A DNA stretch of 64,000 nucleotides from contig NC_053407.1 in assembly GCF_016859285.1 (NCBI RefSeq), positions 17,112,632 to 17,176,631 of the forward strand, given 5' to 3'. The position numbers were made by a program, and so were the translations under genes. Source of the DNA: Xiphias gladius (Eukaryota; Chordata; Actinopteri; Istiophoriformes; Xiphiidae). The notes beneath the pieces are model-generated. The model searched no databases, had not been told where the DNA came from, and was given only the letters and a program-made list of their open reading frames with translations. Positions 38,174 through 63,655 of the stretch are shown piece by piece (position 1 is the first letter of the stretch; each line of letters starts with the position of its first letter).

Positions 38174-38228
38174 TTTATTGTTTTTTAAAAACAAAAATAC
38201 TATTTTTGGGTCAAACAAGGGTTTTATT
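38174..38228 (-). terminator. Poly(A) signals, idh2
   Basis: TTTATT on the + strand at 38174-38179 and 38223-38228 reads AATAAA on the minus strand, about 310-365 bp downstream of the idh2 stop at 38538. Confidence 0.55.
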
Positions 38229-38537
38229 GGCAAATATGTTTGACACAGGCTTCAGTCCTGCCCAAGGCATTACACAGTATTGAATACAGTACTTCAGAAT
38301 ACAAAAATAAAACCTTGCAAATGAGGGGACAGATTGTGAGGGAGGCATCAGGTGGAAAGACATCTCTCAACTGTTTAATAACCTAATAGAACACTACCTA
38401 ATCCTATAGACAATACATTATTTTTTTTCCTTCAGGCAAAATACTTGTGGATTTATTGACCTGTTTAAGTTAAAAATGAGGTACAAAAACAGAAGAGTGA
38501 CACTGCCATCTCCAGGCTAACTATTCTTTCAAGTCCT

Positions 38538-50719
<12,182 letters not shown>

Positions 50720-50984
50720 GTCTCCCCGGCCCGAGTCACTTTGCGGTTAACACTCGACGAAGCTCAAAGGAACGAGAGAGCAAACCACTCCGTGGGTCCC
50801 CGCAATATAGTCAGGAGCAGCAGCAGCACCGCCCTTCCCCCCCCCCCTCCCCGGCGGGACACGCTGAGCCCTACGTCAGAGTCACACAGACCCAGAGGAG
50901 GGACCGAAACATCGCGGTTAAAACCCCGCTCAGCCAAACAGGGAGTCCAACGCAGGGTGAACCCTGAGCTTCTTTTGTCAGGAC

Positions 50985-53900
50985 GATCCCAGTCCAAAGT
51001 CACCGTCTGCCATCACCGGTGTCTACACATTGAAATTTTGGTTCCTCGAAAGCCCCATACTCCCACGCACCGTAGAAATGACTGTAGAGATTTGGCACAT
51101 TGGTTCTCACAGCAGGTTTGAGACAAAAAATGTAGATGTGCAATGGATATTGGACACCTTAAAGCGGCAGTCCAGTTTTTTTTAGTTTTCCACTTCCATA
51201 AAGTTGTGGGTCTGACAACGGACGTATTTAAAAAGAAAACGACAATCACAATCGATTCAACAGAAGCAGAGACACCCTGACATTTAGTCTCGGGTATGGG
51301 TAAAGGCCCCCAAAACACTGGACCCCACATTTCCACTAATGCAAATCAGTAGCATCATCTCTTGACTCCTGATCCTTTCCTGCAGACCCTCTGTTATAAA
51401 TTTGTAATCTCCATGCAAGCCCAGTCCCAAATAACCCCGGTGACATCAGCAGAGTTATTTTCATCAAATCTTGGGAAACTTCCTCCAGAGCCACAGAAGA
51501 CATTGTTTAACTCTTTTCACAGGCTGAGTGACAGGCTACTCCCTGTGACGAACAATCTGAACATCTTGTTTAAGATCGTTGATGTCCCCCTTAATAAGGG
51601 CGGCCTTTAAAGCCCCTTTAAAAGCTTACCAACACATTTCCTAACAGGCTTGTCTTATGTTTGTGACACTCAATTTTGTGTTTGTGGAAATTCAATTGTA
51701 CTGAAACAATTCTACTTTTGAAAAAAAAGAGAACATAAAAATGCAAAGAGGTAAGTTGCAAGAATACGGATCAAAAGACAAACAAACAAACAAAATACAA
51801 AAATACAATTTTGTGTTTTTTTCTGAAATAATTCTACCTATTGTTTGATGATTTGCTTTTAGACAATTTACTGACCTTAAGCCATGTCTTGATTTGTTTA
51901 AAAGTGTTAACCACTACATTACTGAATGCAACACACTTGCTAGGAAGCCTTGCAATATTAGACAAGAGCCCATTTAAATTCACCTTATGACAAAGTTTTA
52001 AGTCAACTATTCACTGTTCGGCTTATTAAATATATAACAGGTGCGGATATAGAAAATATATAGATCTTGCAGATATTGTTGTGTGAAATATGTAGCTAGA
52101 CAGAGGGACCTTCAAAGACCACTATTAGCATGCAAACAAATCTGCATAAGCTGCTAGATGTATATTGTGCAGAAGTACATTCACATCAGAAACTTCAGTC
52201 AGTTGAGGAGATTTGCTCGCAGCAATATATATATATATATATATATATATTTATTTTTTTTAAAAAGCAAAACCTCAAGGGGTTTATTTTATAACTAGAA
52301 CAGCCTAAAGTCTTCTCCCTAAAGTGGACAAGGAGTTAGATCAAGTAAACATTACAAAATTGACAGGCATGATGAAATTCATTGAGATCCCAAATGATCT
52401 GCAAGACGGGTTCAGGACAGTTGCGTTCCAAAATGTCTCAGCAGAGGGCCCTCTAATTTTAGCAGGGGAAGGTTACCATACTGGGAGAAGGACTGGGAAG
52501 TGTGCAGTTCAGTCACATGATTGGCTTGGTGGTGAGCCAGCAACAGAGACAGCCAGGTCACCTCTGAAGTACTCTTACATTTGTGAACAGGGGGCCTGCA
52601 CTGACAAATGTCAGAACTACAAAGACCTAATAAGAGTGCGATATCCATATCTTGAGCTTTATGAAAAATAACAACGTGTTATTGTAACAACATTTCCTTC
52701 AACAAGAGTTTATAACATTATAGATTAGGTTGTAGAAAAGAGTCAGTGAAGGTCAATGAGACTGTAATGCAGAATGCAGTTATGCGGTCAGACAGGGGAA
52801 AGTGGCAATTACATAATCCTCAGACTTTACAGCAACCTTTGAACTCATGGTATGTCAACATGTCAATATGCTGCGCCCCTTCACAGACACTCAGCAGTTC
52901 TCCACAGCGATAACAGGCACTCTCACGTCACCCTGAAAACCCAAAGCTCTACATTCAGTCTCCGACCAGACTCATTTGGCTACTCCTTTGTGCTTTAAAG
53001 TCCAGAGTAAGGAGATGATTTATTGATTATACACATTAAAACTTTACTCTCATCAATAAGCAAGGAACTAAATGTTTTATTCCAAGAGTCAGTTGCTCAG
53101 CTGCAGCTCTTATCAGGCTCTAATTTACATCTGTCGCTGTGATGCCGTTATTACTGTCATCTTGGTGCTGCAGATGGATTTCTTCTTTTGTCTGCTTGTA
53201 CAACAGCAGAGACACAGCTTAATTTTGCTTGTAGGAGTTTGGGATATAATTTGATGCTATATTGAGTACTTTCACGGTGTTCTCAGACATCACTGGGAAC
53301 TGTTGCTGTAAAGAAGATAAAAGGCAATCCGGGGCCTAATTTGGTGAATTTGCTCCACCTACTGGAGTCCTTCAGAAGGCACTGAGACTGTGTTGGTGAG
53401 CCTCTGGTGACCTCTGCTGGAGGATAGGTCGGAATTGCTTTTGGAACATTATCTAGTTATCTATCTATGTTATATAATAACAATTCATCTTTAACCATAC
53501 TGTCTCCAGAGGGAAATTTGTCTTGCAGCCAGGTGAAACACGGAACACACACACGCAGACTTATCCATAAGATATGTGCATCGTAATAAAATACATAAAA
53601 CATCACATTAATGTATAAAACACACGCTTAAATCGCCAGGCGTGATCACATAAAATAAAATACTGTAAGAAACCAAAAAAAAAGCGACAGAAGAACATAA
53701 AACCTGGGAATCACCCATCATCATCCAACCCAATCATAAATAGTTCATCGTCATAATCACTGGCTTGCAGTATATTTTAGGATACATTTTAAGATTCTTG
53801 GACTTGTCTATAAATGTGTTGCCCCTGACTACTTATAGTAGTTGATATGATACTAAGCTATGAAGTATTAAAAAACTCACCTTTTTAGGCTTCTTTTTAC

Positions 53901-54568
53901 TTAAAATCTGACATCACTTAATCCAGTTCCCTTTTTTGACTGTGTTCCGTTTTGCTCAATCTTAGAAAAATGATAATTGTTAAGATGATGATGGTCCCAA
54001 TGGTTATGTTAGTGATAAGTGCTATTGGTACTTATACATTTTTATTTAATTTTAATTTCTCATTTTATTTTGTTGCTATTTATTGTTTTAGCGCCGTTTT
54101 TTTTAATGTTTTTAACTTTTTTGAAGCGCTCTTTAAAATCAGTAGGTTTTCTCTTTTTATTTTGTAAACCTTTAACCTGCATTTCGCTCAAATTCATTAT
54201 CGTAGTTGCTGTTTTTGTTGTTGTTGTTGTGGCTAACGCTCTTTTAAATATATTGTGAAAAGATGCACTGTGCTTCCCGAGGCACAGGTTGAGCCTTTCG
54301 CTTTAAAATATCGTTTAGAAGTTGATCAACAAGGGGGGGAACCAATAGGATTCCTCTCCAGAGTGTCTGTGGGCGGTACTTCCTGGTGGAGGCCAGAGTG
54401 TTATGTAGCTGTTATTGCCACTGCTGTCATGTCTCTTGCCGTTAGTCTGCCGTAACCCCCGCAGCTCATGCGAGAGAAAGATTGTGTCTGAACAGAAATA
54501 CGGTGGGGAAGCTCTTATCGGACTTTTAACAGGGACGGGATCAATCCAACGGTATAAGCAGCGTTGGG
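50985..54568. other. Intergenic region between divergent idh2 and rdh
   Basis: Contains an (AT)n run at 52223-52248 and a 115-codon open frame at 52324-52671 with no family resemblance. A possible L2-like LINE remnant lies at 53795-54130. The sequence becomes CpG-richer from about 54350, where the rdh 5' leader and promoter are expected. Confidence 0.5.
53795..54130 (+). mobile_element. Possible L2-like LINE 3' remnant
   Basis: Codons for KILGLVYKC then VAPDYL, followed about 60 bp later by a degenerate LKTHLFR-like stretch and T-rich sequence, resemble the C-terminus and 3' tail of L2-type ORF2. It is short and diverged. Confidence 0.35.
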
Positions 54569-54722
54569 ATGAGTAGGACAATTCAGACATTCACAGCGAT
54601 GAGATCGTATGCTTTCCAGTATCCTAAAACTATTGCTCTGCTCACAGTAACAGGTAATTTATGTTTACTCACTTACTCACCTGTTCACTAATGATTCATA
54701 ATATACTGCACAGTCTTTAATG

Positions 54723-54774
<52 letters not shown>

Positions 54775-57700
54775 AGACTGCAGTAACCCAGTTTTGGCAT
54801 ACAATTAATTTATCGAGGATAAATACAAAATAAAGCTCAGGTTGAAACACATGGAATACCAGAAACAAATAGAAAGACAAGGCTGATTTATACAACCAGA
54901 TAAAATAGACTTATAAGAGCACACAAAAAAGAATTTCTATAGAGTTTTTGTAGACCTAGCCTACAAAGATGTGTTTCAGTCGTGAAACCAGTTTGTTAAT
55001 GGATTAATCATTTAATGTATGACCATCAACACTCACAGCCCACGATGACATCTTAAAATTGCCTGTTTCCATAAATTTAAAAACAACAAAGACCACAACA
55101 GAAACAGTAAATGATTACGTTATTATTATTATCATTTTATATTTCAGTTTTAGTCATTTTTCAAGAAAATATTTGGCATTTTTGGATGAAATATGACTTA
55201 AATGAGTAATTGATCATCTTAAGAGTTGCTAGTAGTTTGAATTCAAAATCTTTAGGATATGAAGGCAGTGTTCAATAATGTATTTTGGCACAAAATAAAA
55301 AGCTGTAAAGAGTTGTCATAGTTCTTTGTGAGTTGGAGGGGGGTTGTGATTGGTGGAGACTAATGATTGTAACTGTGCGTGACCTTCTCATTTTTTTTAA
55401 CAGGAGTGGGACTTTTTGGTGTGAAGAAATGGATGGCGGGTAGAATATGTCGCAGCAAAGCCCGGCTGGATGGAAAGACTGTCTTGATCACTGGGGGCAA
55501 TACTGGAATTGGCAAAGAAACAGCTGTTGACCTGGCTAAAAGGGGTTAGTGATTTACCTGGGTTTTGTATTCTAGCCTGTAATATCTAATTTAATTTATA
55601 ACTTAACTAACTAAGTTCTTGCTGCTTTGTCACAGGTGCAAAGGTCATTTTGGCCTGTAGAGACCTGGACAGAGCTAATAAAGCCGCAGAGGATGTGAGG
55701 AAGAGGAGCGGAAATGACAGCGTGATTGTCAAAAAGTTGGACTTGGCATCTCTGCAGTCAGTGCGACAACTAGCCAAAGACATCCTCGCAAGTGAAGAGC
55801 GACTGGATGTTCTCATCAATAATGCGGGTAGATTCATAAATCACGTCTGACCCCTGTGTGATATATCATATTCCAGCAGCTTTGAGGCAGTAAAGAGAAA
55901 CTGAAGAATTAAACAGACTTCCACCGATATTCTTACCTTCAGGTGTTATGGGCTGTCCAAAATGGCAGACTGAGGACGGCTTTGAAATGCAGTTTGGGGT
56001 GAACCACCTGGGTCACTTCCTGCTGACAAACTGTCTGTTGGATCTGCTGAAGAAGTCAGCTCCGAGCCGCATCGTCAATGTCTCCAGTTTAGCTCATGAG
56101 AGAGGTGCAGTTTTCCTCTTGAGAATGTCACCCTTTCAGTTGTATCTAATGTTAAATTCAACATCCGTGTATAAGCGTGTTCTGCTTTCATGCAACAGGT
56201 CACATCTATTTTGATGACATAAATCAAGAGAAAGAATACCGCCCTTGGAAGAGCTATGCACAAAGTAAACTGGCTAATGTCCTCTTTACCAGGGAGCTGT
56301 CCAACAGACTACAAGGTACTGAAACTTTTTATGTCTCACATCAGACTTTAAGCTGGATTTAAACACGTCTGTCTACACCTCCGTCGACTCTTTGATTGTG
56401 CACTGTTGTGACCCAGAGTGAATACATTACGTCCAACGTCTTGTCATTTTGCAGGTACCGAGGTAACAACATACAGCCTCCACCCTGGAGTGATCCGGAC
56501 TGAGCTCGGCCGGCACTTCTGGCCCACAATGCCCCTGTGGAAGAGAGTTGTATATACGCCGCTCATGTTCCTCATCAAGTCTCCTACAGAAGGAGCTCAG
56601 ACCACCATCTACTGTGCTGTGGAGGAAAGTCTGCAGAACAAAAGTGGACTGTACTACAGGTCAGTCATGGAACAGAGTTTAGACCATAAATATCAATGCA
56701 GTGTACCGTGATACCGTGTCAGCCGTGTCTGCGTGGGGGCACAAGGGCAAAAGTAAGCTGCTGGGCTCCTCTTAACACCCATTCCTTCCTGTGTCTGTGC
56801 GCTCTGTAGAGAATTCCTATGGTAAATTATTATACAAGGTCTGCTTTGTGGTAATTTTAATCAAACACAAGTAAATTTAAGAACATTGTGCATACCATAT
56901 GAGTCTGGTATCTCCTTGAAGCTGAAATGATTTTTAGATTTTTAGATTTTTTTTTTGGCCACTTGGGAGCAGTGGAACAAACTGAACACAATATTGGCCT
57001 GTTATGGTGAACATGTAGGCAAATAGTTGCCTATTAACTCACCCCGAAGACACGGAACAATGTTTGCATTCATTAGGAGTCGGCTTTCAGACCACCTGAT
57101 AAATCTAGGTCCAATATTCACTCTCCCTTTAGCTCTTTCTTTCTCTCAACTGACTCCTGAGGGAAATATCTGTCTCTTTAGCTGCTAAATGTTCTCCACT
57201 ATGTTCACCAGTGTCTGCCAGCGAGTTGTTAACTTTGTCAGTCTACTGTTTAGTGCTGGACAGGTAGTGTACAGTGGGATTATCAGAGCATTTTGCTGAG
57301 AACAGCTGCCTGCTACAGGTGGAAGCTAAGTTGATGAGAGCAGAGCTGCTGGCTGAAAAACCAAAACAATGATCTAAAACACTCCAGAGAGCTGAGCGCC
57401 CCGTTCACGGGTGTCATTTGATCTATTTTTACTATAGAAATATTGATTAATGCAGGTTTAAAACTAGTTTTTCAGTACAGGGATCCTTTTCAAGACAGGA
57501 TCTCAAGATCAGTTAATAATAGTACCCATCTTAAGACCCTTATTTTGTTAGTAGATATTGTGCTTTAGTAGCACATACAGTGAACCTGGGCCACCAGGGA
57601 TCTGGGGCCTTCATTCAGTCGCCCACTTTGCCCAGTTGGTAATCCTGTAACACATTTAATCTTTACCTTCTACAGATTTAAGAAAGTGAAAGTTCTTCAT

Positions 57701-58097
57701 AATTGAGTGAATAGATAAGAAATACTGATTTATTCCTGCTTTTTCGAAAAATTATTTTGCTGGCTGTGGTACACTTTCCTCTTAATAGACAAAAAAATAT
57801 GTCAATATATTGCTTATCACAGAATTATCTGAATTACCACAATCTTGAATAAAATTTCAGTATTGGTGTATTATAAGATACCCTGTGATTCCCATCCTCT
57901 TTCATCATGATAACTTGTTCTTGTGATTAAATCGGCACAATAGGAACAGGTTGAGTTGTGTGTTTAACACTAAATTCTGCGCTGATTACAGCGACTGCGC
58001 CCCTAAAACAGCCGCCCCTCAGGGTCTGGATGATGACGCTGCCAAGAGGCTGTGGGATCTGAGTGCCTCTATGGTTGGTCTGACACAATCAAAGTGA
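54569..58097 (+). CDS. Retinol dehydrogenase, RDH11/RDH12-like short-chain dehydrogenase
   Basis: NADP-type SDR that interconverts retinol and retinal, expected at the endoplasmic reticulum membrane. Exons: 54569-54653, 55404-55544, 55636-55827, 55943-56104, 56199-56315, 56455-56659 and 57992-58097 (TGA). All have GT/AG borders and phase-consistent joins, giving 335 aa. A hydrophobic N-terminal stretch ([18 protein letters not shown]) could anchor the protein. The Rossmann motif TGGNTGIG follows the DGKTVLI strand. Then come CRDLDRA after the second strand, LDLASLQSV, the NNAG motif, the NHLGHFLLT helix, [10 protein letters not shown] with the catalytic Ser, and [12 protein letters not shown] with the catalytic Tyr-x-x-x-Lys. 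[13 protein letters not shown] closes the substrate side. The C-terminal exon is hydrophilic. Closest remembered relatives are teleost rdh12/rdh12-like; I cannot separate these from RDH11/13/14 by eye. Unlike human 15q, it sits between idh2 and ankrd34c. Confidence 0.92.
54723..54774. repeat. (GATA)n microsatellite in rdh intron 1
   Basis: About 12 TAGA units on the + strand, 70 bp after the exon 1 donor. Confidence 0.95.
56660..57991 (+). other. rdh intron 6
   Basis: The intron before the last rdh exon, with no other feature recognised. Confidence 0.7.
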
Positions 58098-58260
58098 CAT
58101 CGACAATGACGATGATCGTCATCATCACACTACCAGTCGACTTCCAAGTGGCCTGAGGAAATACCGGTGGTCTTTCTAATGAGCATCTGTGTGGCTACTA
58201 GCAGCTGAGCTCCTGCTTAATGTGACAAAAAAAACAACAGAAATTCACAAGTGATAGACA

Positions 58261-58266
58261 TTTATT
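58261..58266 (-). terminator. Candidate poly(A) signal of ankrd34c
   Basis: TTTATT on the + strand reads AATAAA on the minus strand, about 1.24 kb beyond the ankrd34c stop. No clearer signal was seen between 58.3 and 59.5 kb. If used, the transcript overlaps the rdh 3' UTR. Confidence 0.4.
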
Positions 58267-58577
58267 TAGAATATACAACAAACTACTTGCAAAAATACTA
58301 TGAATTTTTTTTTTTGTTCTTAAACAGAAGCAATGCTTCACAGGTAAGTTACATGGAAGCTGTATGATATTACGTTTTGATTGCCATTAGCGTGAAATGA
58401 CATTTTAATTGACAAGTTTCACCAATGTCTCATGAAAACTGTTGACTAGGGGCTCAAATGTCATTCAGTGTTTCTTGAATTCATCACATAAGAATTTCAT
58501 GTGTTTTGAAAGTTTTTTTTTTAACACTGTTAATGGCAACTTTTTGATTTTTTTTTTTTTTTTTTTTCCTCCTGGGC

Positions 58578-58704
58578 AATAAAGTGCTATTATACATAGC
58601 CCATTGGTTTACCTGATTCTTAAGGCATATTGTTCATTCATTCACATCACGTGTATTCTGGGTCTTCATTTTGTTCCATGTGAAACCAACGATATTGAAA
58701 TAAA
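58578..58704 (+). terminator. Poly(A) signals of rdh
   Basis: AATAAA at 58578-58583 and again at 58699-58704, about 480 and 600 bp after the rdh stop at 58095-58097. Confidence 0.55.
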
Positions 58705-59135
58705 ACAGAATTTTGGTTACATCATCGTGAATCAAAAATGGTCTTAATACATTAAATGTGTAATTAAATGTTTCTTTATCTTGAAGGCACTTTGTACAAA
58801 TTTGCTACAAACAGTCAAATTTCATCTTACTCAAAGCTACATCTCAGACAAGTGCATCACATTTTTTCTTTTCAAGGAAAGTCCATTAATGGTGCTAATT
58901 ACATATGCACAAAGTGCACCCAAGTGGCCCGCTGGCTACAAATGGACCCCGTGTGTTCCCTACACATTACAATATCTTGTAAGACAGCTAGTTCAGAGGG
59001 AAAGTACCATGTCTTGGTGTGTACATTCAAAACTGTAATACATATACAGCAGGTTTTGTGTAGTCCAAAGATAATAATTCGTAAGGTGGGGGGTAACACA
59101 CGAAGGAAATCTATCTATATTGCTCAGTTTCAATT

Positions 59136-59138
<3 letters not shown>

Positions 59139-59169
<31 letters not shown>

Positions 59170-59185
59170 GATACATACATATATA

Positions 59186-59243
<58 letters not shown>

Positions 59244-59289
59244 TAGGTATATATGTATATATATATGTGTGTGTGTGTGTGTGTATATG

Positions 59290-59352
<63 letters not shown>

Positions 59353-59353
59353 G
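59139..59353. repeat. Compound (AT)n/(GT)n microsatellite
   Basis: About 215 bp of alternating TA blocks interrupted by TG blocks. It falls in the predicted 3' UTR of ankrd34c. Reading frames here encode only Tyr-Ile repeats. Confidence 0.95.
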
Positions 59354-59501
59354 TTGTTATTTTTTTTATATAAATTATACATTATTCAACATCTAGATGG
59401 CTGTGAGTGAACTGACCATATGGATGTATAGTACTTCCTGGCAATATATGGTGTTAACATTTCTACTCCAACAAAATGTGCTGCATAAACACGATCACTT
59501 A

Positions 59502-61133
<1,632 letters not shown>

Positions 61134-61889
61134 TCACAGCCCTTTGAACAAATCATTGAAGTAATTCAGCTTACACTATTAAAATCTTTGTAATTTCACA
61201 CTCATATTGTGTTTGTTCTCCTAATTTGCAAAATCATCATCACCAGCAGGTGGCAGTCTGTCGCAACATAAGGGTTATAAATATAACTTACTATTACAGA
61301 TTTCTGATAGAGGAAATATATTCTTTATATAATAGTTAAGATGGGGTAATATTCACAAAATATAAAGTGGGAACTGATTATGCCGATGGCCAAAAATCAT
61401 GTGAATGCAAGAGACAGCACCTGTTAGATTCACAAACACTAATGATGGATGATCAGCCAAAGATATCTGGATATCAAAGTTTATGTATGTAGCACTGTCA
61501 GAACAGCAGCGTGCCCGCATCCTTCTCTATCATATTTACGGAAGAAGGACGAGCCACGAACGAAAGCATCCACCAGCCCACGAGTGCAAAAAAGCACCGG
61601 CCCCGTTTATCGTTTTAAAGAAACATAAATACGTGTCATAACAAAACTGCACGTCAACGTGATTTTTATATCTAAATCTGAAATACTGACAATACAAACA
61701 TCTGTTCAGACAGTCGACATTAAATAAGGATTTTGGATAACTTGGCGACAGAGACGCGCTCCAAAAAGATGAAGAGAGCAGCGACGCAAGAAAACGACAT
61801 AAAGTTGAATTAACCAGCCCTCGTTTTCACCAATTGTCTAGTTAAATAATAATTTCGCAGAGCAACTTGGTGTCTGCCAATTCTCTTAC

Positions 61890-62260
61890 CTGGTCGGAGG
61901 AGCGGTTTTCCATGCTCAAAGTAGGCTACAGAGTGCTTTGTCATGTAAGAGGGAAGAAATCGGGGGGGGGGGGGATTAATTATTCAAAAAACAGAAAGTT
62001 TGTCGCCGTTGTTATCCCTTTTTTTTTTCCCCCCCCACCTCCGCCGTTATGGTTCCCATCAATGTCCTGGCTTGGGTTTCAGGGGCGCCGTGCCTCTCTG
62101 GCACCATAGCACACGAGCTGTGTGGCTTTTGTTACGCAGGCACACTACATCAGTCCAGCGGGGAGTATTCCTTTCTCTGCGCACTCAAGGATCACCACCT
62201 GGAGATGCTGCGGGTTATAAATAACTTACTTTCCTGCTTGCTGAATGAAACGTGTACTCT
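61890..62260 (-). other. ankrd34c: Probable 5' untranslated exon of ankrd34c
   Basis: Only the 3' border is supported: CCGACCAG|GTAAGAG on the minus strand, a near-consensus donor, about 0.8 kb before the ankrd34c ATG. The right border and start site are unknown. Untranslated first exons followed by a single coding exon are usual for this family. Confidence 0.35.
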
Positions 62261-62262
62261 CC

Positions 62263-62270
62263 TGACGTCA
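62263..62270. promoter_or_regulatory. Palindromic CRE (TGACGTCA)
   Basis: A full cAMP-response element, about 370 bp upstream of the putative ankrd34c exon 1 donor. A TATAAATA (+ strand) lies at 62216-62223. Confidence 0.5.
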
Positions 62271-62647
62271 GAGCCCACCAAAATAAACTGCGTCTGATGC
62301 AAACATCTGTCCCGCTCTTCGCATCTGCGGGACACAAGCAAAGCGCGTGTTACCGCTTAAATACACGTAAGTGTTCTGCGTGTGCGTGTGTTATTCTTTC
62401 AAAAGGACAATTTGTAAATGAGAGCGACGGACACAGTCGGGCCCACACATGATGGAAATGAGGGGATGACAGTGTTGCACCGGTTGCTGGTTATGCCGTT
62501 TTGTTTTGTTGCTTATTTTGTGAATCCATGCCTCAGATAGTAAGTCTGTGCTATAAATACGATTTAATCTCTCACCAGCGCGGAACATCAGTGCCTGTTG
62601 TTAAAATTTGTTCTGGATCACCATCACACTGCTTCTTTGCAGGAAAT

Positions 62648-62682
62648 CCTTGTTTTAGAAAATCCTATTTTCTAAAACAGGG
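62648..62682. repeat. Inverted repeat, 16-bp arms
   Basis: Arms CCTTGTTTTAGAAAAT and ATTTTCTAAAACAGGG pair at 15 of 16 positions around a CCT loop. Outside the arms, AGGAAAT and ATTATTTCC extend the symmetry imperfectly. Confidence 0.65.
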
Positions 62683-63231
62683 ATTATTTCCGTCGATATA
62701 ACTATCAATTCACAATTCGAGCAAGTTTATGCAAATCTCAAACCAACTGTGTCTCGGATTGGCATGTTCAACTTCACGGCAAATAAAGAGACAGCGCAAA
62801 AATATTTCGCACCTTTATATATTTACCGCGCAATTAAGGAGGCCAAAACTTGTAGCAGCCATCACAGCTATACAGCCTAATAGGGACATTTCTATTTTTA
62901 GGTTGCTATGAGACAGCACAGAAGCAGTTTCTAATGAGAACAGTGATGCTTCCAGGCCTGCAAGGAACAGGTAAATCAGACATATTACATTCCACCGAGG
63001 ACTGGGAGGCTTTTTACGGCGTTTGCTCAAATACTTTTTTTGATGGTGGTGTTCCCCCCCCCCCCACTTACACGAGTAAACCACCACCATGTTCGATCAT
63101 TAGTCCTCTGACCCCTGCTCTTTTCCTCTGAGAGTGGGACTAATCACTTTATTACCTATCCAAACACTTGATGTCTCAGGACTCCAGTCGTCAATGCTGG
63201 CAGTGATTTCTCACCTGTGATTGCCTTCTCT

Positions 63232-63243
63232 GTCCCCGGGGAC
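63232..63243. promoter_or_regulatory. EBF-like palindrome, copy 1
   Basis: Perfect 12-bp palindrome GTCCCCGGGGAC, matching the EBF/COE consensus TCCCNNGGGA. Confidence 0.4.
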
Positions 63244-63643
63244 GTGTTGTTTACAAGGCACATGGAGAAGGTGGTTTTATGAAATAGCACATACTGTAGT
63301 CACCAAGTCAAAGGAATGTGCCCCCCCCCTCCATTCAAGATGCATTATGATACAAATGTCTGTGCCAAGATCTGGTCTTGATTTGCTCAAATATCTTTAT
63401 TTGGTCAAAGAGAATTAATATAGACCAGATCTAGAAGAGTATAGCTGTTATTCTAAGTATCAAACAACCTGAAGATCCTGAAATACGTCCACAAATTCAT
63501 AGTTTTTGTTCTAGGAACTATTGACTCAGTGCTTTTGGACATAGAAAGCCCACAGTGCAACCGTTATTTAAATAGTATATAATGGACAATTTTAATTTTT
63601 GTGCACTTGACTGGAAATAACCTGTATCATAGACAGACCTGCT

Positions 63644-63655
63644 GTCCCCGGGGAC
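63644..63655. promoter_or_regulatory. EBF-like palindrome, copy 2
   Basis: Identical GTCCCCGGGGAC, 412 bp from copy 1. Both are preceded by CT and followed by RTG. Confidence 0.4.

Noticed and set aside
52324..52671. 115-codon open frame between idh2 and rdh
   Set aside because: Fairly complex composition, but no recognisable family, no splice partner and no promoter; kept only as a note within the intergenic region.
59185..59410. Tyr/Ile-rich frames on both strands
   Set aside because: Translation of the TA/TG microsatellite.
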